Assembly (NCBI GenBank): GCA_963643175.1
Contig: CAVIJF010000005.1
Span: 1 to 64,000, forward strand
Length of the DNA stretch: 64,000 nt
Direction of reading: 5' to 3'
Origin: CAMEON01 sp963643175
GTDB taxonomy: Bacteria; Bacillota; Clostridia; Oscillospirales; CAG-272
Under the pieces are notes generated by a model. It was not told the origin of the DNA. It made no database searches and saw only the letters and a list, made by a program, of their open reading frames with translations. How positions within the stretch are numbered: position 1 is the stretch's first letter; the number at the start of each line of letters is the position of its first letter. Of the stretch, positions 27,093 to 36,248 are shown piece after piece. The translations under genes were made by a program, and so were the position numbers.

Positions 27093-28139
27093 ATGAGCGG
27101 AACCGCAGAGAAGGACGACAGAATTGCCGGCGTGGTGGAATGGCTGACGCAGCGGGAGGAACAGCTGCTCAGTCCCTTTGCCGCACGCAGTGCGGATTCA
27201 CGCGGGCGGGCGCGTCCGCAGGCACCCTCCCCGATGCGGACGGAGTACCAGCGCGACCGGGATCGCATCATTCACTGTCAGGCGTTCCGGCGCCTGATGA
27301 ACAAAACGCAGGTGTTCCTTGCCCCGGCGGGAGACCATTACCGCACCCGCCTGACGCACACGCTGGAGGTGTCGCAGATTGCGCGTACCATGGCACGCGC
27401 CCTGCGGCTCAACGAGGACCTGACCGAGGCGGCGGCACTGGGGCACGATCTGGGACATACCCCCTTCGGGCACGCAGGGGAGGCGGCATTCCGCCAGTGC
27501 TATGACAGCAATTTTGCGCACTATGAGCAATCCCTGCGCGTGGTGGACAGGCTGGAGAACGACGGGCGCGGGCTGAATCTGACCTTCGAGGTGCGGGACG
27601 CCATCGTCAGCCACACCGGCGCGCATATGGCATCCACTTTGGAGGGCGTGCTCATCAAGTACGCGGACCGCATCGCCTACATCAATCACGACATAGACGA
27701 CGCCTGTCGCGCCGGACTGCTTGCCCCCGGCGACATTCCCGCCGACCTCTGCCGGGTGCTGGGGAACAGCCACAGCAGCCGCATCAATACCATGGTGTCC
27801 TCGGTCGTGCGGGCAAGCATGGATCGGGACAGCATTTCCATGGAGCCGGAGGTGGAGGAGGCGACCGAACGGCTCCGCTCCTTCCTGTTCACGAATGTCT
27901 ACCTCAATCCCCGCGCCAAGGGACAGGAGAGCAAGGCGCAGGAGCTGATCAAGACGCTGTTCGGCTACTATACGGAGCATCCAGACCGGATGCCGGAGCT
28001 GTACCGCCGCCTTGCTGCCGAGGGGGAGCCGGTGGAGCGGTGCGTATGCGATTTCATATCCGGCATGACCGACCGGTATGCCATTGAGACTTACGAGGAG
28101 CTGTTTGTTCCCCGGGTCTGGAGAGGACTGCACGAATGA
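27093..28139 (+). CDS. dgt: dGTP triphosphohydrolase-like HD-domain protein
   Basis: 348 aa. Probably hydrolyses dNTPs to nucleosides and triphosphate. The HD metal residues are in YRTRLTHTLEVSQIARTM and AALGHDLGHTPFGHAGE, followed by RLENDGRGLNLTFEVRDAI and IKYADRIAYINHDIDDA. This is the short dGTPase type typically found upstream of dnaG in clostridia. GGGGGA ribosome site. Its stop overlaps the dnaG start as ATGA. Confidence 0.92.
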   Translation: MSGTAEKDDRIAGVVEWLTQREEQLLSPFAARSADSRGRARPQAPSPMRTEYQRDRDRIIHCQAFRRLMNKTQVFLAPAGDHYRTRLTHTLEVSQIARTMARALRLNEDLTEAAALGHDLGHTPFGHAGEAAFRQCYDSNFAHYEQSLRVVDRLENDGRGLNLTFEVRDAIVSHTGAHMASTLEGVLIKYADRIAYINHDIDDACRAGLLAPGDIPADLCRVLGNSHSSRINTMVSSVVRASMDRDSISMEPEVEEATERLRSFLFTNVYLNPRAKGQESKAQELIKTLFGYYTEHPDRMPELYRRLAAEGEPVERCVCDFISGMTDRYAIETYEELFVPRVWRGLHE

Positions 28140-29926
28140 AATATCCGCGGGAATGGATTGACAGCGTGCGGGAGCGCTCGGATATTGTGGAGCTTATCGG
28201 CTCCTACGTTACGCTGCGCCGCGCCGGTTCCAACTACTCCGGGCTTTGCCCCTTCCACAGTGAACGAACCCCGTCCTTCACGGTGTTCCCCGATACGCAG
28301 AGCTTTTTCTGCTTCGGCTGTGAGGCGGGCGGGGATGCCTTCACCTTTGTGATGCGCTCCGAGAATCTGGAGTATCCGGAGGCGGTGGAGTTCCTTGCAA
28401 AACGGGCGGGCATACCGATTCCGGAAACGCAGGAGGAACGCGGCGGGACGCGCGGTATCAGCCGCGCCCGCGCCTTTGAGATGAACCGCGCGGCGGCACG
28501 GTTCTACCGGGACTGCCTGTTCGACCCCGCGCTGGGGGAGGCGGGCATGAACTATTTGCGCAACACGCGCGGGCTGGATACCGCCGTCATCCGGCATTTC
28601 GGGCTGGGCTACGCACCGAACGAGTTCGGGGTGCTGCTCCCGCACCTGAAAAGCCTCGGCTTCACGGAGGAGGAGATGCGCCAGTGCTTCCTCTGCGGCA
28701 GGAGCCAGAACGGGCAGTACTACGATTACTTCCGGGGGCGGGTTATGTTCCCCGTTATCAATACGTCGGGGGAGGTCGTGGCGTTTTCGGGACGCGACGT
28801 GACCGGCACCTCCAAGGCGAAGTACCTCAACTCCTCGGATACGCCGGTTTTTCAGAAGCGCCGGAACCTGTTTGCGCTGAACTTTGCCAAGGCGCATTGC
28901 GCCGAGCAGATGATACTCTGCGAGGGAAACATGGACGTTGTGTCCATGCACGCCGCGGGATTCGAGAACGCCGTCGCCTCATTGGGCACCGCCCTGACGG
29001 ACGAGCAGGCGCGTATCATGGCGCGGTATACCAAGCAGGTCATCATTGCCTACGACGGCGACAGCGCCGGACAGCGTGCCGCCGGACGCGCGATGGATAT
29101 ATTTGCACGGGTTGGGTTGGATGTCCGGGTGCTGCGCATTACGGATGCCAAGGACCCCGACGAGTACATCCGCAGGCACGGGGCGGATGCGTTTGCCCGC
29201 CTGCTGAAGGGGAGCAGTACCGGCTTCGCCTATCGGCTGGAGGGCGTGCTGAGCCGCTACGACATCAGCCAGCCGGAGGATAAAATCAAGGCGGCGGCGG
29301 AGCTGTGCGGCATGGTGGCGCGGGTGTGGTCATCCGCCGAGCGGGAGGTTTACCTGCAGGCGGTTTCCGAACGGCTGGGACTGCCCATCGACAGCCTGCG
29401 GCGGGACGTGGAGCGTGCGTATTCCCGCATCCGCCGCGACCTGCACCAGAGCGAGACGCGCGCGGCGCGGATGTCGGCGCTGGCACTGGACGACCGCATC
29501 AATCCGGAGGCGGCGGGCAACACCCGCGCGGCGGCGGCGGAGGACACCGTTCTGGGACTCATGCTGCTGTATGAGGAGCACCGCCGGGCGGTGCGGGACG
29601 GAACCGTCCCCCTGGCGGCGGACGATTTCGTCACCGCGTTCAACCGCCGCGTGTTCGAGGCGATTATGGAATTGGAGAACAGCGACGGCGGCTTTTCCAC
29701 GGCGGTTCTGGGCGAGCGGTTCAGCCCGGACGAGATGGGGCGGCTTGCCAAGCTGGTGCAGGCGCGGCGCAGTCTGTCCGAGAACGGGCAGTCAGTTCTG
29801 CGGGCGGCGGCACAGACTCTGCGGGACGCCAAAACAGCCGCCGCCGGAGACGGCGCACCGCCGGAGGACAGCCTTGCACGCCTGTTGGAGCAGAAACGGC
29901 AACGGATGCATAAATCAAACGGTTAA
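28136..29926 (+). CDS. dnaG: DNA primase
   Basis: 596 aa. Makes RNA primers at the replication fork. N-terminal zinc finger (CPFH ... CFGC, residues ~38-65), core with FSGRDVTGTSKAKYLNSS, TOPRIM motifs ILCEGNMDVVSMHAAG and IAYDGDSAGQRAAGRA. The C-terminal helicase-binding domain begins near residue 469 (EDTVLGLMLL) and contains FEAIM at 507-511. That domain resembles an insert in the sigma factor encoded next. Translationally coupled to dgt. Confidence 0.97.
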   Translation: MKYPREWIDSVRERSDIVELIGSYVTLRRAGSNYSGLCPFHSERTPSFTVFPDTQSFFCFGCEAGGDAFTFVMRSENLEYPEAVEFLAKRAGIPIPETQEERGGTRGISRARAFEMNRAAARFYRDCLFDPALGEAGMNYLRNTRGLDTAVIRHFGLGYAPNEFGVLLPHLKSLGFTEEEMRQCFLCGRSQNGQYYDYFRGRVMFPVINTSGEVVAFSGRDVTGTSKAKYLNSSDTPVFQKRRNLFALNFAKAHCAEQMILCEGNMDVVSMHAAGFENAVASLGTALTDEQARIMARYTKQVIIAYDGDSAGQRAAGRAMDIFARVGLDVRVLRITDAKDPDEYIRRHGADAFARLLKGSSTGFAYRLEGVLSRYDISQPEDKIKAAAELCGMVARVWSSAEREVYLQAVSERLGLPIDSLRRDVERAYSRIRRDLHQSETRAARMSALALDDRINPEAAGNTRAAAAEDTVLGLMLLYEEHRRAVRDGTVPLAADDFVTAFNRRVFEAIMELENSDGGFSTAVLGERFSPDEMGRLAKLVQARRSLSENGQSVLRAAAQTLRDAKTAAAGDGAPPEDSLARLLEQKRQRMHKSNG

Positions 29927-29927
29927 A

Positions 29928-29943
29928 AAACAACCGGTTGTTT
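29928..29943. repeat. 16-nt perfect palindrome after dnaG
   Basis: AAACAACCGGTTGTTT starts 2 nt after the dnaG stop codon. There is no loop and no T run beyond three bases, so it is a weak terminator at best; it could be a protein site between dnaG and rpoD. Confidence 0.45.
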
Positions 29944-30032
29944 ATATCAGGGCTTCGGGAAACCGGAAGCCCGGAGAAACGGGGCGGGAAACGAACCGGA
30001 ACCCCGAAAAAAACAGGGAAGGGAAACATACG

Positions 30033-31682
30033 ATGAATTACGACGAGAATCAGAGCTACGGAGCGGATCAGGATATGGACGCGGAGGCAATGCCGGATCT
30101 GGACCGGCTGGATTTGCCGGACGATACGTTGGACGACGATATGGAACTGCCGCTGGAGGATGAGGCGGCACCCGACGGCACGGGCTCCAAGGACAGGTCG
30201 GATGCCAAAAAGCCTGCCCCTAACAACAGCAAAAAGAAGGGCAAGGAACCCGCCAAGACGGACGCGGAGCACGATCGCCGCACCCGCATGGAGGATCTGA
30301 TTGCCAAGGGCAAGCGCGGAGATCTGTCGGCGTCCGAGTTGGACGACGCGATGGAGGAAATGGGCTTTGACATTGATAGCATCGACCATCTGTACGAGTC
30401 GCTGGGCGGTGCCCTGCCCGGCAATATCCCCTCGGCGGAACTGCACGAAATCGAAACGGAAGTCGAGAGTTTCGGCAGCGGCGAGAATATGCAGCGCATT
30501 CTGGAGCAGGAGGGGCTGGTGGACGACCCCGTCCGCCTGTACCTCAAGGAAATCGGCAAGGTGCCGCTGCTGACCAACGAGAAGGAGCACGAGCTGGCGG
30601 AGAAAATGGCGCAGGGGGACGCCGGGGTCGAGGAGGCGGTGCTGGGTATGCTGATGCTGTCGCCCGCCCTGCGGCGCGAGGTCGCTTCCAAGAAGCTGTC
30701 CCTGCTGTCCGAGGACTTCATGCCGTATCCCAACCGCGACCTGTTCGAGGCGATTATGGGGGCGGATATTCCGGCGGAGGGCGCCCCGACGCAGGATATG
30801 GATCTGGCGCACCTGCCCGTGCGCAGTGAGGGTCGGTTCCTGACCGAGGAGGACGTACAGCGGCTGGTCGCCATGCGGGAGGCACGCCGTAACGCCGACA
30901 ACAGCCGTGCGGTGCTGGACGGCTATATGACCACGCTGAAGGCAGCAGCCAAGGTGCGCGAGGTTGCCAAGGGCGAGCTGGTTGAGGCGAACCTGCGTCT
31001 GGTGGTCAGCATTGCCAAGCGGTATGTCGGGCGCGGAATGTTCTTCCTTGACCTGATTCAGGAAGGCAACCTCGGTCTGATGAAGGCAGTGGACAAATTC
31101 GACTATACCAAGGGCTACAAATTCTCCACCTATGCCACGTGGTGGATACGGCAGGCTATCACCCGCGCCATCGCGGATCAGGCACGCACCATCCGCATTC
31201 CGGTTCACATGGTGGAGACTATCCACAAGGTGTCCCGCGTGTCGCGTCAGATGCTGCAGGAGCTGGGACGTGAGGCAACCGCCGAGGAAATCGGCGAGAA
31301 GCTGGGCATGAGTGCCGACAAGGTGCGCGAGATTATGAAGATTGCGCAGGACCCCGTGTCGCTGGAAACGCCTATCGGCGAGGAGGAGGACAGCCACCTC
31401 GGCGACTTCATTCAGGATGAGGACACGCCCGCCCCGGCGGACGCCGCGTCCCAGACCATTCTGCGGGAGGTTATCGAGCGAGAACTGCATACCCTGACGC
31501 CCCGCGAGGAGCACGTCATCAAGCTGCGTTTCGGACTGTACGACGGCAGAACGCGGACGCTGGAGGAGGTCGGCAAGGAGTTTGACATCACGCGCGAGCG
31601 CATCCGTCAGATTGAGGCGAAGGCACTGCGCAAGCTGCGCCACCCCAGCCGCGCCCGGCATCTCAAGGGATTTCTGGACTGA
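30033..31682 (+). CDS. rpoD: Primary sigma factor RpoD/SigA with an inserted domain
   Basis: 549 aa. Directs RNA polymerase to housekeeping promoters. An acidic, Lys-rich N-terminus (1-85) is followed by region 1.1-like sequence, region 1.2 (VDDPVRLYLKEIGKVPLLT, 163-196), region 2 (RLVVSIAKRYVGRG, WWIRQAITRAI), region 3 and region 4 (ITRERIRQIEAKALRKLR). Where B. subtilis SigA has a few residues between 1.2 and 2.1, this protein has ~115 (197-311). That insert resembles the DnaB-N/DnaG-C helicase-interaction fold and the DnaG encoded upstream. ATG at 30033 follows AAGGGA; the open frame upstream lies inside dnaG. Confidence 0.97.
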   Translation: MNYDENQSYGADQDMDAEAMPDLDRLDLPDDTLDDDMELPLEDEAAPDGTGSKDRSDAKKPAPNNSKKKGKEPAKTDAEHDRRTRMEDLIAKGKRGDLSASELDDAMEEMGFDIDSIDHLYESLGGALPGNIPSAELHEIETEVESFGSGENMQRILEQEGLVDDPVRLYLKEIGKVPLLTNEKEHELAEKMAQGDAGVEEAVLGMLMLSPALRREVASKKLSLLSEDFMPYPNRDLFEAIMGADIPAEGAPTQDMDLAHLPVRSEGRFLTEEDVQRLVAMREARRNADNSRAVLDGYMTTLKAAAKVREVAKGELVEANLRLVVSIAKRYVGRGMFFLDLIQEGNLGLMKAVDKFDYTKGYKFSTYATWWIRQAITRAIADQARTIRIPVHMVETIHKVSRVSRQMLQELGREATAEEIGEKLGMSADKVREIMKIAQDPVSLETPIGEEEDSHLGDFIQDEDTPAPADAASQTILREVIERELHTLTPREEHVIKLRFGLYDGRTRTLEEVGKEFDITRERIRQIEAKALRKLRHPSRARHLKGFLD

Positions 31683-31828
31683 AAGGCGGGAAAACGGGAA
31701 CTGGCAGGATGACCAAATCGGAGCCCGGCTATTTGTGCAAACCGACTTTTGCATGAAAAAAGCACTGATGGACAGGCATTTTTCTATCCGTCAATTTTTC
31801 GGCGAGACGAACTGTTCAAAAAATTCAC

Positions 31829-31857
31829 TTGACATATTCATAAAAAAAGTGTACAAT
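31829..31857 (+). promoter_or_regulatory. Sigma-A promoter of the 812-aa binding protein
   Basis: TTGACA (31829-31834), 17 bp, TACAAT (31852-31857). No clear rpoD terminator was found in 31683-31828. Confidence 0.85.
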
Positions 31858-31937
31858 GAAGCGGTATGGAATCATTTGCAGCTCTGCGCAGGAGCGCGGA
31901 GGGCATGGTTTTACCTTTTACAGGAGGAGTTCTTGAT

Positions 31938-34376
31938 ATGAAGAAAAAACTCGTGTGTCTCTTGCTCGGCATCGTCATGCTGATGTCCTGCTTCCTGACC
32001 GGATGCAATCAGACAAACAGCACGGATGAGGATGACGACACAACCGACAACAGCGCCAAGACCATTACCATGTGGGTCATGACCTCGGAGGAGACGACCG
32101 AGAAGGCGAAGGAGCTTGTCAGCGAGGAGTTCACCAGGATTACCAAGTCGCTGTACAAGACCAACGTCGTCCTGCGGTTCTGCACCGAGGACGAGTACTA
32201 TGAGAAGCTGGAAGGCTCCATCAAGGCGCTGCAGGATTATGCCAAGCTCAAGGAGGAGTCAGAGAAGGCTCTGCGTGCCTACCTGAAGGTGCATAAGGAC
32301 GAGAAGACGTCCGACGAGTTGACCAAGGACTTCTACGCGGCGAATCCGCAGTATGCGCAGTTCCAGAATGTCGACGATGAGGAGGACGAGGACGCGAGCG
32401 CAACCGAGGAGGAGACGGTCGTCAACGATTACGGCGTGACCGAAATCAAATACCCGGATGTCAAAGACAATCAGGTTGATATTTTCTACCTCGGCGGACG
32501 GAGCAACTACTATGCGTTCTATCAGAACGAGTGGCTGGCATCGCTGGATGAGGAGCTGGCAGCTTCCTCCAGCCAGCTGACGCACTATGTGTCGCCCTCC
32601 CTGCTCAACGGTGTCCGTATCGATGGTGCCGTGTACGGTATCCCGAACAACGTGGCTGTCGGTCAGTATACCTATATGCTGATTGACAAGCAGATGTATG
32701 ACGACAACTACAACAGCGGCATCGAGAACACCCAGTCGGTGCTGGATCTGGAAACATTCCTGAACGACATCAAGAACCTCAACGGCGACAAGTCGCCGGA
32801 CGATGCGGACTATGTTGTCCCGCTGGCGTCCACCTTTGAGGACTGCCTCAAGATGCTGGTCTGGTTCTGGGATCTGGACTATGTGGATGCGTCGGTGTAT
32901 GAGATGTACTATGACGCGGAGCGCGGTCGCAACTACGTGGTGAACGAGAAGTACAAGGTGGAAACCGAGTCGGATGACAGCGAGGGCGGCAGTTCCAAGA
33001 AGACCAAGGAGCTGCTCGGATACTCCATCGGCGCCGATATGATTTACAAGACCAACGCGGATCACCAGTTCGTTGACAAGGACGGAAATGTCCTCAACTA
33101 TACCTACGTAATCGACAGCGAGGGCGGTATGCTGCGCTCCTCCGGAAACAGCGTGGCGTATTCCGCCGACGCGAAGGACGTGGGCATGTATCTGGTCGAT
33201 GAGAACGGTCAGACCGTGACGGCCGAGAACGACAAGCGCGTGATTCTGACCTACGACGCCGCGTCTGCGGACGCGACCTATGTCGGCTCCCACACGGTGG
33301 AGACCGCCGACGGCGAGGACGACCTGACCGGTACGGACGCCAACGGTCGCGTAAAGCCTACCTACTATTACAGCTACAGCCAGGACGCGGATTTCTCCGT
33401 TCTGGGTCAGGTGGTCACGGACGCGTCCCTGTGGTCGCGTGGTAAGGTGGAGCTGGGCTTCACCAGCCTCTTTGCCGATTCCACATTCCGGACGCTGTAT
33501 GAGACGCTGAAGGACTACTCCTACAAGGGTCTGTACGGCACGCCCAAGGAAGGGCAGAGCGCCGCGGTTTCCTTCATCGAGGGCGACTCCCGCATCAAGC
33601 TGGAGGCTGACCGCGAGGACACCGCGACCGGCAAGGAGAAGGGCGTCATCACGCGGGACGGCAAGCAGTATTACGTGGTGGTTGCCAAGTACCCTGAGGC
33701 AAGCGAGAAAGAGCTGTACGGCAATATGTTCTGCGTGTATGCCGAGAGCTCCTATGTCGGGCGCAGCATGGAGGTCATCACCCGCCTCAACACCAATGAG
33801 GAGCTGCGGAACCTGCTGCAGTACGGTATTCTCGGACAGCACTACGAGCTGAACGCGGACGGCACCGCCCACCTGCTCACCAGCCCGGAGAGCGAGTACG
33901 GCACCTACCGGATGGACATTGAAAAGACCGGTAACTGCTTCAAGGCGATTCCCAGTGAGGAGGACGGTCCCGATGCATGGGTGTACGCCAAGATGCAGAA
34001 CAACGATGCACTGATCAATCCTCTGCTGGGCTTTGATTTTAACGATGAGATGAAGGAAAGCGAGAATACCCTGGACGTTGCGCTGATTCGTCATATCCGC
34101 GAGCTGAGTGCCGATGCACAGGAAAAGATTGACGAGTGCGCTACGCTGGACGCGCTGGTGGAGCTGCTGGACAACGACGACGACGGCTTCAAGCGGCAGT
34201 TCTCCAAGTCCTCCGGCGACGAAAAGCTGGTCAAGGCAATCAACAAGACCTATGACCCGTCCCAGCCCAAGGGTCCCGAGGTGGCGGATCAGGAGGCGGA
34301 TCTGAGCGGAGAAAGCCCTTACGCCATCTACTACAAGTGGATGACCAACTACGGCTACCTGCCGTCCAGTACCTAA
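31938..34376 (+). CDS. Very large orphan solute-binding lipoprotein
   Basis: 812 aa, roughly twice a normal ABC substrate-binding protein. Signal peptide with lipobox LTGC (Cys22-23 region), then an acidic Asp/Thr linker and KTITMWVMTSEETTEKAKEL, a start typical of family-1 (sugar-type) binding proteins. Later come VDIFYLGGRSNYYAFY and GIPNNVAVGQYTYMLIDKQMYD. Insertions rich in Asp, Glu and Tyr make up the excess length. No permease or ATPase gene is adjacent. AGGAGG ribosome site 10 nt before the ATG. Substrate unknown. Confidence 0.8.
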   Translation: MKKKLVCLLLGIVMLMSCFLTGCNQTNSTDEDDDTTDNSAKTITMWVMTSEETTEKAKELVSEEFTRITKSLYKTNVVLRFCTEDEYYEKLEGSIKALQDYAKLKEESEKALRAYLKVHKDEKTSDELTKDFYAANPQYAQFQNVDDEEDEDASATEEETVVNDYGVTEIKYPDVKDNQVDIFYLGGRSNYYAFYQNEWLASLDEELAASSSQLTHYVSPSLLNGVRIDGAVYGIPNNVAVGQYTYMLIDKQMYDDNYNSGIENTQSVLDLETFLNDIKNLNGDKSPDDADYVVPLASTFEDCLKMLVWFWDLDYVDASVYEMYYDAERGRNYVVNEKYKVETESDDSEGGSSKKTKELLGYSIGADMIYKTNADHQFVDKDGNVLNYTYVIDSEGGMLRSSGNSVAYSADAKDVGMYLVDENGQTVTAENDKRVILTYDAASADATYVGSHTVETADGEDDLTGTDANGRVKPTYYYSYSQDADFSVLGQVVTDASLWSRGKVELGFTSLFADSTFRTLYETLKDYSYKGLYGTPKEGQSAAVSFIEGDSRIKLEADREDTATGKEKGVITRDGKQYYVVVAKYPEASEKELYGNMFCVYAESSYVGRSMEVITRLNTNEELRNLLQYGILGQHYELNADGTAHLLTSPESEYGTYRMDIEKTGNCFKAIPSEEDGPDAWVYAKMQNNDALINPLLGFDFNDEMKESENTLDVALIRHIRELSADAQEKIDECATLDALVELLDNDDDGFKRQFSKSSGDEKLVKAINKTYDPSQPKGPEVADQEADLSGESPYAIYYKWMTNYGYLPSST

Positions 34377-34403
34377 GGTATCGCTGATTTATGCGGCAAC
34401 ACA

Positions 34404-34441
34404 GCGCCCGCTGCCCGGAGTTTTCTCCGGACTGTGGGCGC
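34404..34441 (+). terminator. Terminator-like hairpin after the binding protein
   Basis: GCGCCC...GGGCGC with an inner CCGGAG/CTCCGG stem and a TTTT loop, followed by GTTTCTGTT. It lies 27 nt after the stop; the T run is weak. Confidence 0.6.
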
Positions 34442-34490
34442 GTTTCTGTTCCTCTGTCTGTTTTCCCCAATCCAGACGCGTACTATGGGG

Positions 34491-34522
34491 ACATTCCGCC
34501 GGGCACCCGCCCGGCGGAATGT
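34491..34522. repeat. Perfect 14-bp hairpin
   Basis: ACATTCCGCCGGGC and its complement around an ACCC loop, with no T run. Lies between two convergent genes; probably an extra transcription or RNA-stability block. Confidence 0.6.
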
Positions 34523-34531
34523 GTCAGGGTA

Positions 34532-34565
34532 TGCAAAAGGGGCGCCGGAAGGCGCCCCTTTTGCA
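34532..34565. terminator. Bidirectional terminator between convergent genes
   Basis: A 15-bp perfect stem (TGCAAAAGGGGCGCC and complement) with a GGAA loop. A/T tracts on both sides let it work for the upstream plus-strand gene and the minus-strand SH3 lipoprotein, whose stop is 14 nt away. Confidence 0.85.
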
Positions 34566-34578
34566 ATTCCTTTTCGTG

Positions 34579-35292
34579 TCAGGATTTGGTAGTTGCGGTA
34601 GCAGTCTCGGTGGCGATGCAGTCGCTGCTGATGTAGTATTCCCGCTCCTCCGTGACCTGCTTCCCGTCCTTGTCCGTGTAGGTGTAGGTGTACAGCACGC
34701 GGCTCCAGCCGTCGCCGACACCGGTGCGCGTGACCTTCGTGCCCTTCTTCAGTGCGCCGCGGATGCTCAGGTCGTTGCCGCTGGTCTTGATGACCTGGGG
34801 CAGGGAACGGACATACACGTTCTCCGACACGGTGATATCCTCGCGAACCTCCTGGAAGGCATCAATCAGAGCCTTGTCACAGACAATGCTCTTGCGGACG
34901 TAGCAGGTTTTCTTGTTATACAGCACGCGGTACCATTCCTTGCTCTCTCCGGTGGCAGCCAGCGTGTCGCCCTCCTTGACGTAGCCGCAGATGGCGCCGT
35001 CTGTCAGGATGGTTTCGGTCTTGCTGCGGATGTTGCCGTTTGCCACGTAGACGTACAGCGTCATGTTGATGTCGGAGAAGGTGGGATCCACCTCCAGCGT
35101 TTCCTCCACGCGGGTCGTGGTGTTGCCGCTCGGCGTGACGGCTGTCGAGGAAGGCTCTATGGTATAGTTGGAATTGATCGGCAGTGTGGGCGTGGCGGTC
35201 GCAGCGTCCTTATCGCCCTTCGCTTTGGAGCATCCGACGGCGGATGCCAGCGCCAGACCGGCAATCAGGACTGCAAGTACCTTTTTGTTCAT
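34579..35292 (-). CDS. Lipoprotein with two SH3-like (SH3b) domains
   Basis: 237 aa. Signal peptide and lipobox SAVGC (Cys21), a Thr/Pro-rich linker to ~65, then two bacterial SH3-type repeats: LYVYVANGNIRSKTETI...WYRVLYNKKTCYV and ENVYVRSLPQ...GWSRVLY. SH3b domains bind peptidoglycan or peptides; no enzyme domain is attached, so this is probably a wall-facing binding lipoprotein. AAGGAGG ribosome site. Own promoter and terminator. Confidence 0.85.
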   Translation of the reverse strand: MNKKVLAVLIAGLALASAVGCSKAKGDKDAATATPTLPINSNYTIEPSSTAVTPSGNTTTRVEETLEVDPTFSDINMTLYVYVANGNIRSKTETILTDGAICGYVKEGDTLAATGESKEWYRVLYNKKTCYVRKSIVCDKALIDAFQEVREDITVSENVYVRSLPQVIKTSGNDLSIRGALKKGTKVTRTGVGDGWSRVLYTYTYTDKDGKQVTEEREYYISSDCIATETATATTKS

Positions 35293-35358
35293 GTGAATCT
35301 CCTCCTTGATTTTTATTCTTGCCGCTGTGTACTGCAGTCAGCGACAGAATCCTTCCTC

Positions 35359-35387
35359 ATTATAGCACAGCCCCGCCGACCTGTCAA
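35359..35387 (-). promoter_or_regulatory. Sigma-A promoter of the SH3 lipoprotein
   Basis: TTGACA (35382-35387), 17 bp ending TGC, TATAAT (35359-35364): perfect hexamers on the minus strand. Confidence 0.88.
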
Positions 35388-35466
35388 GGGCTGAACGAAA
35401 AAATGTTACGCCAACAAAAGCATTTTCCTGTATTGCAGGACTTGCCTCTGTGGGTGCCGCCGACGG

Positions 35467-36039
35467 TTATTCCGGCTTATCCTCCAGCGTCAGGTCGTAG
35501 TCGCCCAACTTGTTGACCCGGAAGCCGTTCTTCTTGTACGTCTCGTAGTCAAACGCCTCCAGCTCGTCAATGGCGAGCTTGTGGAACTCGTAGAAGTTGT
35601 GCCACCATTCGTAGCCGGAGCCAAGCTCGGCGTTCAGGTAGGCGTCTGCGATGTCACAGCCCATCTTGGGCGCGACGTAGAAGGCGCCCATTGCAAGCAC
35701 GTTGACGCCGTTCCCGGTGATGGCGCGCAGGGCTGCAGGGACGCTCTCCACCACGCCTGCATGGACGTGCGGGCACTTGGAGGCGGCAATATGGATACCC
35801 ATGCCGGTGCCGCAGAAGATGAGCGCACGCTCAAACTCGTGCTCCGCAATCAGGGAGCCGACCCGCAGACCCAGACGGTGAAACATCAGGTCGGTGTTGT
35901 TGGGGTCGCTGTCTGCCCGGACGCCGATGTCGGTAATCTTCCAGCCCTTCTTTGTCAGATGCTCCACAACCGCCTCCTTGAGTGGGAATCCGGCAAAATC
36001 GGCGGCAACAAGCAGTTCCTTGTTAGCAATCGTTTTCAT
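35467..36039 (-). CDS. RpiB/LacAB-family sugar-phosphate isomerase
   Basis: 190 aa, longer than typical RpiB (~150) at the C-terminus. ELLVAADFAGFPLKEAVVEHL, LIFCGTGMGIHIAASKCPHVHAG (CGTGxG with the active-site Cys) and ITGNGVNVLAMGA are RpiB-type motifs. It probably interconverts ribose-, allose- or galactose-type 5/6-phosphates; the extra C-terminal ~40 residues and ADSDPNNTD loop suggest a substrate other than ribose-5-P. Single-gene unit with its own promoter. Confidence 0.82.
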   Translation of the reverse strand: MKTIANKELLVAADFAGFPLKEAVVEHLTKKGWKITDIGVRADSDPNNTDLMFHRLGLRVGSLIAEHEFERALIFCGTGMGIHIAASKCPHVHAGVVESVPAALRAITGNGVNVLAMGAFYVAPKMGCDIADAYLNAELGSGYEWWHNFYEFHKLAIDELEAFDYETYKKNGFRVNKLGDYDLTLEDKPE

Positions 36040-36119
36040 GGAATCTGTCTCCTTCTCATTTTCTCATTCAAATCAGTGCTTCCTTAGTCCTTTGGGCGGA
36101 CAGACCGCCCTGTATGTGT

Positions 36120-36148
36120 ATTGTACCCTATTTTTTGTGCAATGTCAA
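36120..36148 (-). promoter_or_regulatory. Sigma-A promoter of the RpiB-like gene
   Basis: TTGACA (36143-36148), 17 bp, TACAAT (36120-36125) on the minus strand. Confidence 0.85.
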
Positions 36149-36202
36149 TAGTAAAACCGAAAATTCCCGGAAGAAAGTGCCGCCGGACGCGGGAATCTGC
36201 GC

Positions 36203-36236
36203 AAAAAAAGCCGCGCCCGGCATAGCCGGGCGCGGC
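36203..36236 (-). terminator. Terminator of the cell-surface protein gene
   Basis: A 12-bp perfect GC stem (GCCGCGCCCGGC and complement) with a 3-nt loop, followed by seven Ts on the minus strand, 13 nt after the stop. Confidence 0.92.
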
Positions 36237-36248
36237 GGGGGGATCAGA

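Noticed and set aside
30630..30968. The rpoD insert as a frameshift or assembly chimera
   Set aside because: Both flanks stay in frame with normal sigma-70 sequence, codon use matches the gene, and the segment has a domain-like pattern rather than random translation. A misassembly from dnaG is unlikely because the match is only partial.
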